Shown: piece by piece, positions 1 through 12,314 of the stretch
How positions within the stretch are numbered: position 1 is the first letter of the stretch
Layout: each line of letters begins with the position of its first letter
The notes under the pieces: generated by a model
Told to the model about the DNA's origin: nothing
Seen by the model: only the letters and a program-made list of their open reading frames with translations
Databases searched by the model: none
DNA from: JBBRHH01 sp963788015
Lineage (GTDB): Bacteria > Planctomycetota > Phycisphaerae > Tepidisphaerales > Tepidisphaeraceae
Assembly: GCA_963788015.1 (NCBI GenBank)
Contig: CAWBEY010000005.1
Location: 248,001-312,000, forward strand
Reading direction: 5' to 3'
DNA length: 64,000 bases
Made by a program: the position numbers and the translations under genes

Positions 1-64
1 GCAGATGGTCCAGGGCCTTTTCCATGTGCTCTTCACACTCGAATAAAATGTCTTCCAGGGGCAT
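1..64 (-). CDS. frr: Ribosome recycling factor, N-terminal fragment
   Basis: Reading leftward from an ATG at 64-62, the frame is open to the window edge and gives about 21 residues beginning MPLEDILFECEEHMEK. This matches the amphipathic first helix of ribosome recycling factor, which with EF-G splits post-termination ribosomes. The gene starts 50 bp downstream of pyrH on the same strand, and pyrH-frr is a very common bacterial gene order. That context supports the call more than the short peptide does. The rest of the gene lies outside the window. Confidence 0.72.
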   Translation of the reverse strand, partial: MPLEDILFECEEHMEKALDHL

Positions 65-113
65 GAGGTGTTCCGGTTGATAGTTGCTCGTTGTTCGTCG
101 AAAGGCGATCTGC

Positions 114-836
114 TTACTTGGGATAGATGCGGGTGCCGACCTTTTCGCCGCGAACGACACGGGCGATGTTGCCGGGGGTTTTCAAATTGAAGACGACCAG
201 CGGCAGCTTGCGCTCCATGCACATGGTGATGGCCGTCAGGTCCATGACGCGAAGCTGATCGCGATGCACCTGTTCGTAACTGACTTCCGTGAACAGCCGC
301 GCCGTGGGATCTTTTTTTGGATCGGCCGTATAGATCCCATCCACCTTCGTCGCTTTCATCAGAACGTCGGCGTTAATTTCGGTGGCGCGAAGGGCGGCGC
401 AGGTGTCGGTGGTGAAAAACGGATTGCCAGTCCCGGCCGCGAGAATAATCGCACGGCCTTTCTCCAGATGGCGGATGGCTCGGCGGCGAATGAAACCCTC
501 ACACACGCTGTAGACTCCAATGGCGGAGAGAACGCGCGTCGCCTGCCCAAACTTCTCCATGGTTTCCTGAAGGGCCAGCGCGTTAATCACTGTCGAGAGC
601 ATCCCCATGTAGTCGGCCGTCGCCCGCGGGATATGACCATCGGCCGCAAAGGTGGCACCGCGAATAAAGTTCCCGCCGCCGACGACGATAGCCAGTTCAG
701 CCCCCATCTGCGCCACTTCCACGCATTGTCGGGCAATGTTTTCCAGCTCTTCGGTGTCAATGCCGAAACCGCCTTCCTTACAGAATCCTTCGCCGCTGAT
801 CTTCAGGAGGATACGTTTGTACTGCAGTTCAGCCAT
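114..836 (-). CDS. pyrH: UMP kinase
   Basis: Cytosolic UMP kinase of the amino-acid-kinase fold, phosphorylating UMP to UDP in pyrimidine nucleotide synthesis. The 240-residue length is normal for the bacterial hexameric enzyme. Visible signatures are KISGEGF near residue 13 (phosphate-binding lysine), VVGGGNFIRG near residues 51-60, and KVDGIYTADPKKDP near residues 163-176, which is the nucleotide-binding segment. It is followed 50 bp later by the start of frr, so the two are probably co-transcribed. No frame break is seen. Allosteric control by GTP and UTP is known for the family but cannot be read from the sequence. Confidence 0.96.
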   Translation of the reverse strand: MAELQYKRILLKISGEGFCKEGGFGIDTEELENIARQCVEVAQMGAELAIVVGGGNFIRGATFAADGHIPRATADYMGMLSTVINALALQETMEKFGQATRVLSAIGVYSVCEGFIRRRAIRHLEKGRAIILAAGTGNPFFTTDTCAALRATEINADVLMKATKVDGIYTADPKKDPTARLFTEVSYEQVHRDQLRVMDLTAITMCMERKLPLVVFNLKTPGNIARVVRGEKVGTRIYPK

Positions 837-931
837 ATGCGTAGGGATTATAGCGAAGGGCGGGTCGGTTGCTAATGAAGGGTCGACGAGGATTCAGACC
901 CAGCGTTCAGCCAGAGAAATTGAGATGCCAC

Positions 932-1431
932 TCACGGCTGCGGAAGCTTCTGCCGAACGTCCACCAGCAGATGTTGCCGCTCGTCCTGTCGAATGGCCAA
1001 TCGGTTCAAGCTCTTCTTGGCTTTGCCGCCCGGGATGCACCGGCCGGTGGCGGTAAACGTCGAGTCGTGGCACGGGCACTGGAACGAATTGTCTTTCTGT
1101 TTTTCAACCACGCATCCCTTGTGCGTGCAGAGGCCCGACAGCGCGAACAATGCGTCGTCCACGCGAACAACAAAAAACGCTTTGTACGCCTCGGCATCGT
1201 CCTCGGTGTAGTGGGCAAACTCATCATACACCCCGTTGGCCGCGTACTTGCTCAGCGGCCCCGCGTCGATCACGAGCGGTTCACCCGTGGCCGGCGCTGT
1301 CGAAGCATGCTCGTCGGCACGGGCAGCGCCGGCAAGCGTCAGCATCGACAAGAACAGGAAGTGGCGCCGATCGATGCTGTTATTCAGAGAGCCGTCGGCA
1401 CCAGGACGGGGAGCGATCTCGTCGCTTTCAT
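932..1431 (-). CDS. Rieske [2Fe-2S] protein with Tat-type signal
   Basis: Small exported iron-sulfur protein. The two Rieske cluster motifs are clear: CTHKGC, then CPCHDS 12 residues later, supplying two Cys and two His ligands. Just upstream the same frame reads SIDRRHFLFLSMLTLAGAAR, a twin-arginine signal (RRHFLFL) with hydrophobic core and A-x-A-like cleavage site, so the folded protein is likely exported by Tat. No start codon precedes this signal in frame before a stop. An ATG at 1431 is one frame away, so I infer a frame break between about 1395 and 1425. The DUF2231 membrane protein lies 40 bp upstream on the same strand, and the two may form a redox pair. The electron partner is unknown. 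Confidence 0.8.
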
Positions 1432-1470
1432 TGCGTCACTCTCCGCGCGTTGCCCGGCTGGGCGGAGGAA

Positions 1471-1980
1471 CTAGTCTGCTGCTTGAAGTCGATCTGGTCT
1501 GCGCCACCCGTTGCCCAGATCATGAGGATCGGCCGGATTAACTGGACGGCTCTGAATAACCGGAACCGCCGCCATGCCCTCTTCATTATGGAAGCTCATC
1601 ACCGCGCCGGTGTGTCCCTGGAAAACGGCACTCGCAAAGAGTGCCAGCAGGACAACCAGATACGGCGAAGAGGCCGGACGCTTCAGGCGATAAAGACGCG
1701 CCCGCCACAGGGTGAGGATGAGCATCAACCCCGCCATCGCATAGCCGAGCCACTGGTGTATGGCCATATTGGAGCCATGACGCCCCAGTTGATTCATCCA
1801 GCGGATGCCCAGATAGACAGTGATGGGCGTCGCGAGTGTGGCGTAAAAAATAGCCCACCACCCAACGTGCTGCAGCGAGTCTTTCCGAAGCACCCGGCCA
1901 AGAAGATCGCTGCCCAGAGACACCGGAATGAGCGCGGCCGTGAAGTTCACAAACATCGGATGCGGAGGCGGAAAATACAT
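1471..1980 (-). CDS. DUF2231-type membrane protein
   Basis: About 169-residue integral membrane protein with roughly four hydrophobic segments (for example FVNFTAALIPVSLGSDLLG, WWAIFYATLATPITVYLGI, AGLMLILTLWRARLY, LVVLLALFASAVFQGHTGA). The layout and the N-terminal HPMFVNFTAALIPVS motif match the DUF2231 family of predicted membrane proteins. I chose ATG 1980 rather than a longer frame because GGAAGGGTGAGACC lies directly in front as a strong ribosome binding site. It precedes the Rieske protein on the same strand. The family has no firm function; a role in quinone or redox membrane chemistry is only suggested by the neighbour. Confidence 0.75.
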   Translation of the reverse strand: MYFPPPHPMFVNFTAALIPVSLGSDLLGRVLRKDSLQHVGWWAIFYATLATPITVYLGIRWMNQLGRHGSNMAIHQWLGYAMAGLMLILTLWRARLYRLKRPASSPYLVVLLALFASAVFQGHTGAVMSFHNEEGMAAVPVIQSRPVNPADPHDLGNGWRRPDRLQAAD

Positions 1981-2198
1981 GGTCTCACCCTTCCAAATAT
2001 TTTGGGGTGGCAGCGGCGCCGGCCGTTGGAAACAAGAGGATGGCATTCGCCTCCTCGCGAGCCACATTCGCCCGTTGCCTCATCCACGCCATCACCAACT
2101 CCCACTCCCCTCCACTGTAATAGTCGCTCTAAGGAGCGTTGTGGCGATGCTTGCAATTTTCTGCCCACCCCCTCTTGCGTGATAAGCACGGCGGCGGG

Positions 2199-2227
2199 TT
2201 GCGACATTTTCCCCGTTTGCGCATAAC
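2199..2227 (+). promoter_or_regulatory. Candidate sigma-70-type promoter for the HtrA gene
   Basis: TTGCGA at 2199-2204 and CATAAC at 2222-2227 are separated by exactly 17 bp. They match the -35 and -10 consensus at 4 of 6 positions each. The site lies about 90 bp before the HtrA start at 2320. It sits in the 339-bp divergent gap between the DUF2231 gene and the protease gene, in which I see nothing else convincing. Confidence 0.3.
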
Positions 2228-2319
2228 ATAAATGCGGACATGGTGATCCCGCCAGCGCACGAATGGGCGATGGCAGGCTCTTGACGACTTTAATCTCATT
2301 GGAAAGCGAGTTCCCGCTG

Positions 2320-3747
2320 ATGCCTCAACCCTCCCGCCGGGGCGTTTGTGCCCTTCTTCTGGCTTTGGCCTTGCCGGCTATCTCATTTGCCAAGGGAACT
2401 TCCGGAGAATCGGCCGATTCCCCATTCCCCAGCGCCACTCCCGAGCGCGGGTGGCCGTGACGCGCGAAGTATTCCCGGCCGTGGTCCGCCTCGACGTCAA
2501 GCAGGAGATCTACGCCGAAGGCAAACGAAAGCTTCAAGGTGGCATCGGTTCCGGCGTCATCATCGACGACGAAGGCCACATCCTCACAAACTTCCATGTG
2601 GCGGGGCGGGCGGCCGAGATCTATGTCACGCTCTCCAACAAGGAGCGTATCGCCGCCAAATTGGTCGGCGACGATCACTGGACCGATCTAGGCATCGTGC
2701 AGATGGATATGAACGCGATAAAGGAAAAGAAGATCAGCTTCAAGCACGCCACGCTGGGCGATAGCTCATCGCTGGTCGAAGGCCAGGACGTGATGGCCAT
2801 CGGTACGCCGTGGGGCCTGGCCCGCACCTGTACGCTGGGGATCGTCTCCAACACCGATCGCACGTTGTCTCAGGAAGGTTCGTCGATGCAGAAGATCGAC
2901 GGCATGTACGAGACGGGGGATTTCAACAACTGGATTCAAATCGACGCCGCCATCAATCCCGGAAACTCCGGCGGCCCGCTGGTCGACATGTCCGGCCGCA
3001 TCGTCGGCATCAACACCCGCGGCGGCGGGCAAAATCTGAACTTCGCCATTCCAATCAACATCGCGAAGGAAGTAATCGAAAAGATTCTCAAGACAGCGAC
3101 CAATGAATCAAAGGGACACGTCGAACGAAGCGATCTGGGCCTGGAGCTCAAGCCCCTGCAGGGCTTCGAGGCGTTCTATCACACCGACATCAACCACGGC
3201 GTGCTGGTGCATGGCGTGGAGCGCGGATCACCGGCCGAGAAAGCCGGCATCAAAGCCCAGGACATCGTCCTCGAGCTCAACGGCAAGCCCTTCAACGCCC
3301 GTTTCCCCGAAGAGCTGGCGCCGGCCCACAAGCGCATCGCCGATCTGCCCATTGGCAGCGACGTCTCACTCACCGTCAAGCGCGACAGCGAAACCAAGAC
3401 GCTTCACCATGAAGACCGACAAGCTGCAGAGTGCCATCAGCGAGGAAAAGGAGCTCAAGCCGTGGGGACTGTCGGTCCGGCAGGTCACCCGCGCTTATGC
3501 CAACGAGGCGCATCTGGATGATGACAAAGGCGTGGTCATCACCAGCCTCAATCCCGGCTTCCCGGCGGCCAAGGCAGAACTGGCGGCCGACGACGTCATC
3601 CGCAAGTTCAACGATGAAGAAGTCAACGACCTAGACGCATTCATGAAGTTGTACAGCGCGTCCATCAAGAAGAAGGACAAAACGATCATTCTGGAAGTGC
3701 GGCGCGGACATCTAACCCAGCCGGCCGTCTTGAAGATCACGTACTAA
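2320..3747 (+). CDS. HtrA/DegP-type serine protease (S1C) with two PDZ domains
   Basis: Exported quality-control protease. MPQPSRRGVCALLLALALPA at 2320 is a Sec signal peptide. The trypsin-like domain carries all three catalytic elements: His in LTNFHVAG, Asp in HWTDLGIVQMD and Ser in NPGNSGGPLVD. Two PDZ domains follow, around HGVLVHGVERGSPAEKAGIK and KGVVITSLNPGFPAAKAELA. The reading frame breaks near 2450, just after the signal peptide, and near 3400, between the PDZ domains. Family conservation runs cleanly through both points, so they look like sequence errors. A second HtrA-like gene starts 36 bp downstream, suggesting an operon. Periplasmic or envelope location is inferred from the signal and the family. 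Confidence 0.9.
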
Positions 3748-3782
3748 GGATTTTTTTTCCATCAATGTTTAGGAAAGGGTGC

Positions 3783-5156
3783 CATGCATCGTTTTTTGTT
3801 GGCGGTATTGTTCGTGCTCGGCGCTTGGCACAAACCTATGGCGTCGAACCCGACGTGGCCAAAAAGCTTTATGAAAAGGTGACGCCATCGCTGGTGGCGG
3901 TGCAGTACACCTACGACGGAGAATTTGGCCGGCGCGAGTTCGTCGGCTCCGGCCTGGTGGTCAGCGCCGAGGGCCTGATCATGACGCCCCTGGCGCTCTT
4001 TCCGCTGCAATTCCCAGACGATCAGATGAAGGATTTCAAGATCATCGTCCCCGGCCAGGAGGAAAACGAAATCGAGGCGACTTTTGTCGGGCGCGACGAG
4101 CGCTCCGACGTGGCGTTTCTAAAGGCCAAAGAGGCAGGGAAATGGACGCCGGTGAAGTTCGAAGAATCACCGGTGGGAGTGGGCGATGCGATTCGCTCGG
4201 TCGGCTTGCTCCCCAAGGAAGCCGGATATAAGTCGTATTTCGCCGAGGCGTTCGTCTCCGCGGTGCTGCGCGGGCCGGTGCCGCATGTCATGGTCAGCAG
4301 TGGGGGGCTGGCGGCCGTCGGATCGCCAGTCTTTAACGCCGAGGGAAAAGCGATCGGGCTGGTGGAAAACCAGGCAGGTCAGACGCTCCTGCTGACGGAT
4401 CGTGAACAGGCGCTGCACGCGATCACAAGCCCGCCCAGGTTCTTCACGCCCGCGCGTGATTTCCTGGCAAGCCTGAAGAATCCCCCGGTCGCCGGCAAGC
4501 CGCTGGAGGTGCCGTGGCTCGGGGCGCTGCTCACGGGCCTCAAGCGGGATGTCGCCGAGGTCTACGGCCTGAAAGGTCAAAGCGTGGCGCTGGTGGGCGA
4601 AGTGATCCCCAATTCCCCGGCCGCGAAAGCTGGCCTCAAGACGGGCGACAAGATCGTAAAAATGGATGGCGAAGCACTGGAGCGGGGCGACGAGCCCGAC
4701 GAAACCTGGATGATCCTCATGCGCAAGATACGCCGGCAGGCGGTCGGCTCCACCGTGACTTTCACAGTGCTACGGCAGAAAGATGCACCAAGCGTGGATG
4801 TGCCCGTGGCCTTGGAGCTTCAGCCGCGCCAGGCGCATCAGGTCAAGCGCTATCTGGCCGACGATCTGGGCTTCAGCGTGCGCGAAGTAGTCTTTACCGA
4901 CACCTACACCAAGAAGCTCCCCGCCGACACACAGGGCGTCGTGGTGGCCTACATTCGCCCCGGTGCGTCGGCCGCCAGCGCCAAGCTCGCGGCCGGTGAC
5001 CTCATCACCAAGCTCAACGGCACCGCCGTAAAAGACCTCGAGCAGTTCAAAAAGCTCTACCAGGATTCCCGCAAGGAAAACGGAAAGGAATCCGTCGTGT
5101 TCGGCGTCACACGCGAATCCGGCACCGACGTCATCCGCATCGAGCCGCCGCAGTAA
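3783..5156 (+). CDS. PDZ protein with inactive HtrA-like protease domain
   Basis: Paralogue of the upstream protease. The start is ATG 3783, where MHRFLLAVLFVLGAW forms a signal peptide preceded by GGAAAGGG. A frame break near 3826 joins it to AQTYGVEPDVAKKLYEK. The trypsin-like fold is recognisable (FVGSGLVVSAEGLIMTPLAL, RSDVAFLK), but the catalytic His region reads MTPLALF instead of TNxHV. The GNSGGP loop reads AAVGSPVF, so His and the catalytic Ser are both lost. Two PDZ domains follow, around VALVGEVIPNSPAAKAGLK and GVVVAYIRPGASAASAKLA. I infer a substrate-binding or regulatory partner of the active protease rather than an enzyme. About 457 residues. Confidence 0.85.
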   Translation, partial: HASFFVGGIVRARRLAQTYGVEPDVAKKLYEKVTPSLVAVQYTYDGEFGRREFVGSGLVVSAEGLIMTPLALFPLQFPDDQMKDFKIIVPGQEENEIEATFVGRDERSDVAFLKAKEAGKWTPVKFEESPVGVGDAIRSVGLLPKEAGYKSYFAEAFVSAVLRGPVPHVMVSSGGLAAVGSPVFNAEGKAIGLVENQAGQTLLLTDREQALHAITSPPRFFTPARDFLASLKNPPVAGKPLEVPWLGALLTGLKRDVAEVYGLKGQSVALVGEVIPNSPAAKAGLKTGDKIVKMDGEALERGDEPDETWMILMRKIRRQAVGSTVTFTVLRQKDAPSVDVPVALELQPRQAHQVKRYLADDLGFSVREVVFTDTYTKKLPADTQGVVVAYIRPGASAASAKLAAGDLITKLNGTAVKDLEQFKKLYQDSRKENGKESVVFGVTRESGTDVIRIEPPQ

Positions 5157-5197
5157 GTCGCTGGATTCTATAATCTCACTAAGGTCTACTGACGCGC

Positions 5198-6994
5198 ATG
5201 TCGCTCAATAACGATCTTGCGGAACTCTTCCACTCCATCGCAGCGCTGATGGAGTTGCGCGGCGAGAACACTTTCAAGGTGATCGCGTTTCAAAAAGTGG
5301 GGCGGATCCTTCGGGAAACCAGCATCGATCTCAAAAAGTGCATGGAAGAGGGAAAACTCTGCGAGATCCAGGGCATCGGCAAGTCCAGCCAGCAGATCAT
5401 CGAAGAGTTCATCAGCACAGGAAAGAGCACCGTCTTTCAAGAAATCTCCGCCACAGTCCCGGCCGGCCTCGTGCCGCTGCTTTCCATCGAGGGGCTGGGC
5501 CCCAAGACAATTCACATGCTCTGGCAGGAGCGCAACATCACCAGCCTCGATGCGCTCTCCAAGGCCATCGATACCGGCACGCTGCAGGGGCTCAAGGGCA
5601 TCGGCGAAAAAAAGCTCGAGACGATTAAGAAAGGCATCGAGGTTTACAAAAGCCGCGCGGCCGACGGCGGCAGTGGCGCGGTGAAACGGGTAGGCATTGG
5701 CGAAGTGATTCCATTGGCGCAAACGCTCCTGGAAGGGTTGCGCGGGATCCAAGGCGTGACCCGCGCGGAAGTGGCCGGCAGTTTCGCCGCCGCAAGGAAA
5801 CCATCGCCGATGTCGACTTCATTGCCACCATTGGCGATGCATCCGTGGGCGACACCGTCAGCAAGGCGTTCACCAATCTGCCGGGGGTGGTGCAGACGAT
5901 GGTGCAGGGCCCCAGCAAAGCAAGCGTCAAAATCGCCAATGGCATGCAGGCGGATTTGCGGATCGTCCCGGAAGATAATTTCGGGGCGGCCATGCTCTAT
6001 TTCACAGGCTCCAAGGAGCACAACGTGAAGATCAGGGGGCTGGCGCTGAAAAAGAAGCTGACGCTCAACGAATGGGGGCTGTATCGTCTCGATGAGTACG
6101 ACAAGGCGAAAAAAGAAACCGCCAAGCCGCCGCCCATCGCCCCGGTGGTGTCGCGAACCGAGATCGAAATTTATGACACGCTGGGCATGGCCTACGTCGA
6201 GCCGGAAATGCGCGAGGATCGAGGCGAGGTGGAGGCCGCTCTGGAACACCGCCTGCCGCTCTTGATCACTCGCGCCGACATTCGTGGCGATCTGCACAAT
6301 CACACCACAGCCTCCGACGGCACGGCCAGCATCCGCGAGATGGCGGAGGCCGCCAAACTGCTTGGATACCAGTACCTCGCCATCACCGATCATTCCAAAG
6401 CCCTGGCAATGACCAACGGCCTGAGTGTCGAGCGCCTGATGAAGCACATCGAGGAGATTCATCGCATAAGCGACAAAATAAAGGGCATCACGCTCCTTGC
6501 CGGCTCCGAGGTCGACATCCTGGCCGATGGACGCATGGATTACGAAGACGAAGTCTTGAAAGAACTCGACATCGTCATTGCCAGCCCACACATCTCATTG
6601 AAACAGGATGAGAAAAAGGCGACGGATCGGCTATTGCGTGCCATCGACAACCGTTACGTCAACCTGATCGGACATCCCACGGGAAGGTTGATCAATCGCG
6701 CGCGAAGGTCTGCCGCTGGAAATGCCCAAATTATTCGCAGCGGCGGCCGCCAACGGAACTGCCATGGAAATCAACGCCGGCTACCCGCGCCTCGACCTCG
6801 ACGAAAACCACGCCCGGGCCGCCATCGAAGCGGGGGTGATGCTCAGCATCGACACCGACGCCCACAGCACCGAAGAACTAGACAACATCCCCTTTGGCCT
6901 GGGCGTTGCCCGGCGGGCATGGGCGACGGCTGCGCACGTGCTCAACTGCATGAAACTCGCCGACGTCCGCGCCTTCCTGAAACGCAAGCGATAA
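5198..6994 (+). CDS. polX: DNA polymerase X family protein with PHP domain
   Basis: About 598 residues once two frame breaks are bridged. Domain order is N-terminal helix-hairpin-helix repeats (EIQGIGKSSQQIIEEF, SIEGLGPKTIHMLW, GLKGIGEKKLETIKKG), a family X nucleotidyltransferase palm, and a C-terminal PHP phosphoesterase beginning GDLHNHTTASDGTASI. The palm motif GSFRRRKETIADVDF is only obtained by changing frame near 5790. The second break near 6700 restores REGLPLEMPKLF. Metal ligands HNH, the later H in ITDHS, and DTDAH are present. Bacterial PolX fills short gaps, and its PHP domain gives 3'-5' exonuclease or end-processing activity, which fits base-excision repair. TATAAT at 5171-5176 could be a -10 box close to the start. 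Confidence 0.92.
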
Positions 6995-7057
6995 GACGGG
7001 CGGCGGGCAAATTTTTTTGCGGTTCCCGCTCGCGACGGCCGGGATTATTTTCGCGGC

Positions 7058-8036
7058 ATGATCCAGATGCAAGACCTTTCGCCAAGGGAATCACGGCGAC
7101 ATCGTGACAGTTCCTCGGGTTCCGGCTTGTCAGAAGTGACCCCCGACATCGCCCGGATGCGCACCCTCATGGTCAATCTATTCTTCGTGGGCAACCCCAA
7201 TGGCTGGGTGCTCCTGGACACTGGATTGCCGCTGCACGCGGCGCGGATCGTCACTGCCGCCGAGCAGTGGTTCGGCCCCAACGCGCGCCCGGCCGCAATT
7301 ATCCTGACGCACGGGCATTTCGATCACGTTGGCAACGTGCGCGAGTTGGCCCAGCATTGGGATGTTCCGGTATACGCACATGCCTTGGAGATGCCCTATC
7401 TGACGGGTCGCTCCGATTACCCGCCCCCGGATTCCACAGTGGGGGGCGGCATGTTCGCCCGGATGTCCAAGCTCTATCCAAAGTCCGGCATCGATCTGGG
7501 CCAGCGCATTTGGACATTGCCGGAAGATGGCAGCGTGCCGGGAATGCCGGGCTGGCGATGGGTGCATACGCCGGGACACACAGCCGGCCATGTGTCCTTC
7601 TTCCGTGATGCCGACCGAGTGGTGCTGGCCGGCGATGCCTTCATCACCCAAAAGCAGGAATCGTTCTGGGGCGTCGTGACACAAATGCGTCACATGGAAG
7701 GCCCACCCGCCTACTTCACGAGCGATTGGGACGCGGCGCGACGAAAGTGTGCGAAAGCTGGCCGCACTCAGCCCACACCTGGCGGCCACAGGGCACGGCC
7801 TGCCCATGGCCGGCGAGGAGTTGGAGATCGCCTTACGAAACCTCGCCCTGAATTTCGACGACGTCGCCCGGCCAAAATACGGCCGATACGTAACCAAACC
7901 GGCGCAGTGTGATGAACGCGGAGTAGTCTGGGTGCCGCCACCCGTGGCAGACCCAGTGGGAATGGGAATGAAGATAGCAGCCCTGGCGGCTGTGGGGTTA
8001 ATGGCCGCCGGGGCGATCCGTCGAAGGGAACGGTAG
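7058..8036 (+). CDS. Metallo-beta-lactamase-fold hydrolase
   Basis: MBL-fold protein of about 326 residues. It shows the zinc motif LTHGHFDHVG (HxHxDH), the third-ligand histidine in WVHTPGHTAGHVS, and VVLAGDAF with the bridging aspartate. The frame breaks near 7742, after TSDWDAARR. The second half resumes as VRKLAALSPHLAATGHGLPM, where the last His fits the final zinc ligand. The C-terminus ends in a short hydrophobic stretch (MKIAALAAVGLMAAGAI), possibly a membrane anchor. The substrate cannot be told; glyoxalase II-like or lactonase-like hydrolases share this layout. The start is uncertain because no strong ribosome binding site precedes ATG 7058. Confidence 0.82.
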
Positions 8037-8291
8037 AGGTTGACCAGCAAGGACAGTTAAGACAACGTCCGGCTCCACGCTGGTCATGTTCTGATGGGAA
8101 AGGAGCGTCCAACGCCCTTTCGGCAACGCCAGGAACCTGTTGCCTTCCATCGCAGCGACCAGTCGTGGATTAATCACACCGTACTAATTTCCATCCGTCA
8201 TCGGGATACGAAACACCTCGAAAGGATCCCTTTCAAGCAGTTCCTGGATTTCGCCTGGGTCGATCATGCTCGTCCTATGGTTGCGAACAAG

Positions 8292-10043
<1,752 letters not shown>

Positions 10044-10069
10044 ATCATCCCAACAACAGACCACGCGTG

Positions 10070-10158
10070 CTGCAACGTGGGCAGGCACGAGCAAAGGCAA
10101 ACCCGCCCGCCCAGGCCAAGGTCCTTGGGGACATTCCCAAGCCCTGCAACGTGGGCAG
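10070..10158. repeat. 15-bp direct repeat pair between dnaG and rpoD
   Basis: CTGCAACGTGGGCAG occurs identically at 10070-10084 and at 10144-10158, with 59 bp between the copies. Both lie in the roughly 208-bp gap between dnaG and rpoD. The spacing and identity suggest either a duplicated binding site or part of the rpoD leader. I see no known regulator motif in it. Confidence 0.6.
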
Positions 10159-10226
10159 CTTCTGGCCGCCTGTCCCGGGGATAACAGCCCCGGCTCTTCC
10201 CGAAACCTATTCTAGGCCGGGTATTT

Positions 10227-10250
10227 GCAGCGTTTCTTCTCAAACGCTGC
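10227..10250 (-). promoter_or_regulatory. Hairpin directly after dnaG
   Basis: Perfect 9-bp inverted repeat, GCAGCGTTT and AAACGCTGC, with a 6-base loop, starting two bases past the dnaG stop. It is not followed by a run of T on the minus strand, so it looks more like an mRNA-processing or stabilising stem between dnaG and rpoD than an intrinsic terminator. In the enterobacterial rpsU-dnaG-rpoD operon, RNA processing at this boundary is known. Confidence 0.5.
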
Positions 10251-10251
10251 C

Positions 10252-12071
10252 TTAGCGAACGCCTCGCCTCAGATCGGGCTCGCGTCGCTGTTCTTGTAAC
10301 TTCTTCAGCGCCAGAACGTCACCGCTCTGCGTTTGCACAAACACTTCCTGCTCCTGTCGGTTCCGCCTCTGCAATGCCAGATGTTTCAACGCCTGATCAA
10401 GGGTCGAACCAAGGTCGTCCAGGCGGCTGACCTCATCAACCAGTTCAATTGCCAACTGTCGTAGCCCCTCGTCCCCCAGCGCCGCCAGGAATTCATTGAA
10501 TACCGGTTCACCTTCATCACGTTGATGATCCCAATAGATTTGCGCGAGCTGCCGCCGGGCCTCTTCGCTGAAATCTTCTACACCCATCACCTGCTGAACG
10601 TTGTGCCACCGCGATGGCTCAGCCAGCAAAACACCCAGCACCCACCGCTGCGCCCGCTCAAAGCCATTAAGCGAACCGGGAATCCCGGCCGCCACGGCCT
10701 CGCCCGGCTGTCGATTATTGGACTCACCGCGCAACTGCGCGATCAAGGGCCGCGGTGCGCCGCCACGTTTTATCTTAAATCGCTGCTGCAGATCAGTAAT
10801 AGGAACTTCAGTAAGCCGAGCCACCCGCGCCAGAATCTGACCCCACCGCAGCGCATCGACAGCCCCGCCACTCCCACGCGCCGCCGCCAGCATTTCCAGA
10901 TATTCCCGAGCGGCCTTCTGCTTGCCAGTCAGATCACCCGACGCATTAAATCGCCGCGACATCTGCCGCCACGCGTAAGTAAGAGCGTCGGCCGCTTCAG
11001 CCAGAAGCTTGTCAAACTCCTCCACGCCGTGCTGCAGAAGATATTCATCAGGATCAAGCCCGCCCGGCAACGACGCCACGGCGATTTCAACTTCCTGGTT
11101 CAAGAACAATTGGACCAACCGATTGACGGCCGCATCCCCGGCAGTGTCCGCGTCAAACAGCAGCACAATCCGATCCGCGAACCGGCGCAAAACATTCACG
11201 TGCTGCTCGGTCATCGCCGTTCCCAGCACCGATACCACGTTGGTGGCGCCAAACTGATGCGCCATGATCACGTCGGTGTATCCCTCAACCACGGCCGCCG
11301 TGCGCGACTCCACAATCCTCGTGCGCGCCTGATCCAGCCCAAAAATACTGCGGCTCTTCGAAAAGAGCGGCGTCTCCGGGCTATTGAGATACTTCGCCGG
11401 ATCGGTCGATCCGGGGGCAACACGACCGCCAAACGCGATGATCCGTCCGCCCTCGTCGCGTATCGGAAACATGATCCGATTGCGAAACGTGTCGTAGTAG
11501 CCTTCGCCCCGATCCCGCGATTTTACCAAGCCGCCCAGCGCCAGAAGCGGCTGCGTATATTTCCGCGCAACCGCACTTTTGGCCAGCGCATCCCAGGAAT
11601 CCGCGGCCAGACCAATGCGAAACTTCTTGATCGACTCAGCGGTAAAACCGCGCCCCGCCAGATATTCCCGCGCCGCCGCCCCTTCAGGCTGCCCAAGCAG
11701 CGTCTCAAAAAACCCGCACGCCCCAACGTGCGCATCCAGCAGCGCCTGTCGCTCGCCACGTTTTTCCTTCGCCCCCGGCACATCCTGCAACTCAACGCCC
11801 AGCCTGGCGCGCCAGCAATTCCAAAGCCTCCCGGAAATTGTCGATGCGGTCCCGCTTCATCACAAAGTCAATCGCGTTGCCGCTGGCCTTACACCCAAAA
11901 CAATGAAAAAATTGCTTCGTCGGGCTGACATGAAACGATGGGCGTTTTTTCAGAATGAAATGGACACAAGCCCAGGAAATCCCGCCCCGCGCGTTTGAGC
12001 GGGACACTTTGCCCGATCAACTCCACGATATCGACCGCCTGGAGGACAAGTGTTTTATTGTCAGTCTGCAT
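10252..12071 (-). CDS. dnaG: DNA primase
   Basis: Primase that makes RNA primers at the replication fork, about 606 residues after two frame breaks are bridged. The N-terminal zinc-binding domain has CPFHSEKTP and CFGC; these two halves are in different frames, with the break near 11950 next to a run of A. A second break near 11805 turns ELLARQAG into the expected ARLGVELQDV. The RNA-polymerase-like core and Toprim domain follow (AAVVEGYTDVIMAHQFGATN, VLLFDADTAGDAAVNR). The C-terminal part resembles the helicase-binding domain. Since primase is essential, both breaks are most simply sequence errors. ATG 12071 fits the family start; no clear ribosome binding site is seen. Confidence 0.94.
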
Positions 12072-12314
12072 GAGTCGCTTACGCGTGAACGCCTTAACGC
12101 CCCAAGGCGTCAAAGTGCTGGCAATCTAATCAATGGCGGCCTGATCCAATTCGCGGCCGAGGGCACCGGCCCCCACTTTCGCACTTAAACCCTTTTTTCC
12201 TAATCCTTTAAGGCGATTTTTGCTTTCTAGCAGATGAAATATAGCACCGGTTTGGGGGTCGGTCAAACTGCGTAGTGGTTTTGCACCAACCGATGGCCGG
12301 TCGGCTCGTCGAAC

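Noticed and set aside
10252..12071. Programmed frameshifting in dnaG
   Set aside because: No classic slippery heptamer plus stimulatory structure was evident, two breaks occur in one gene, and similar breaks occur throughout the window; indel errors are simpler.
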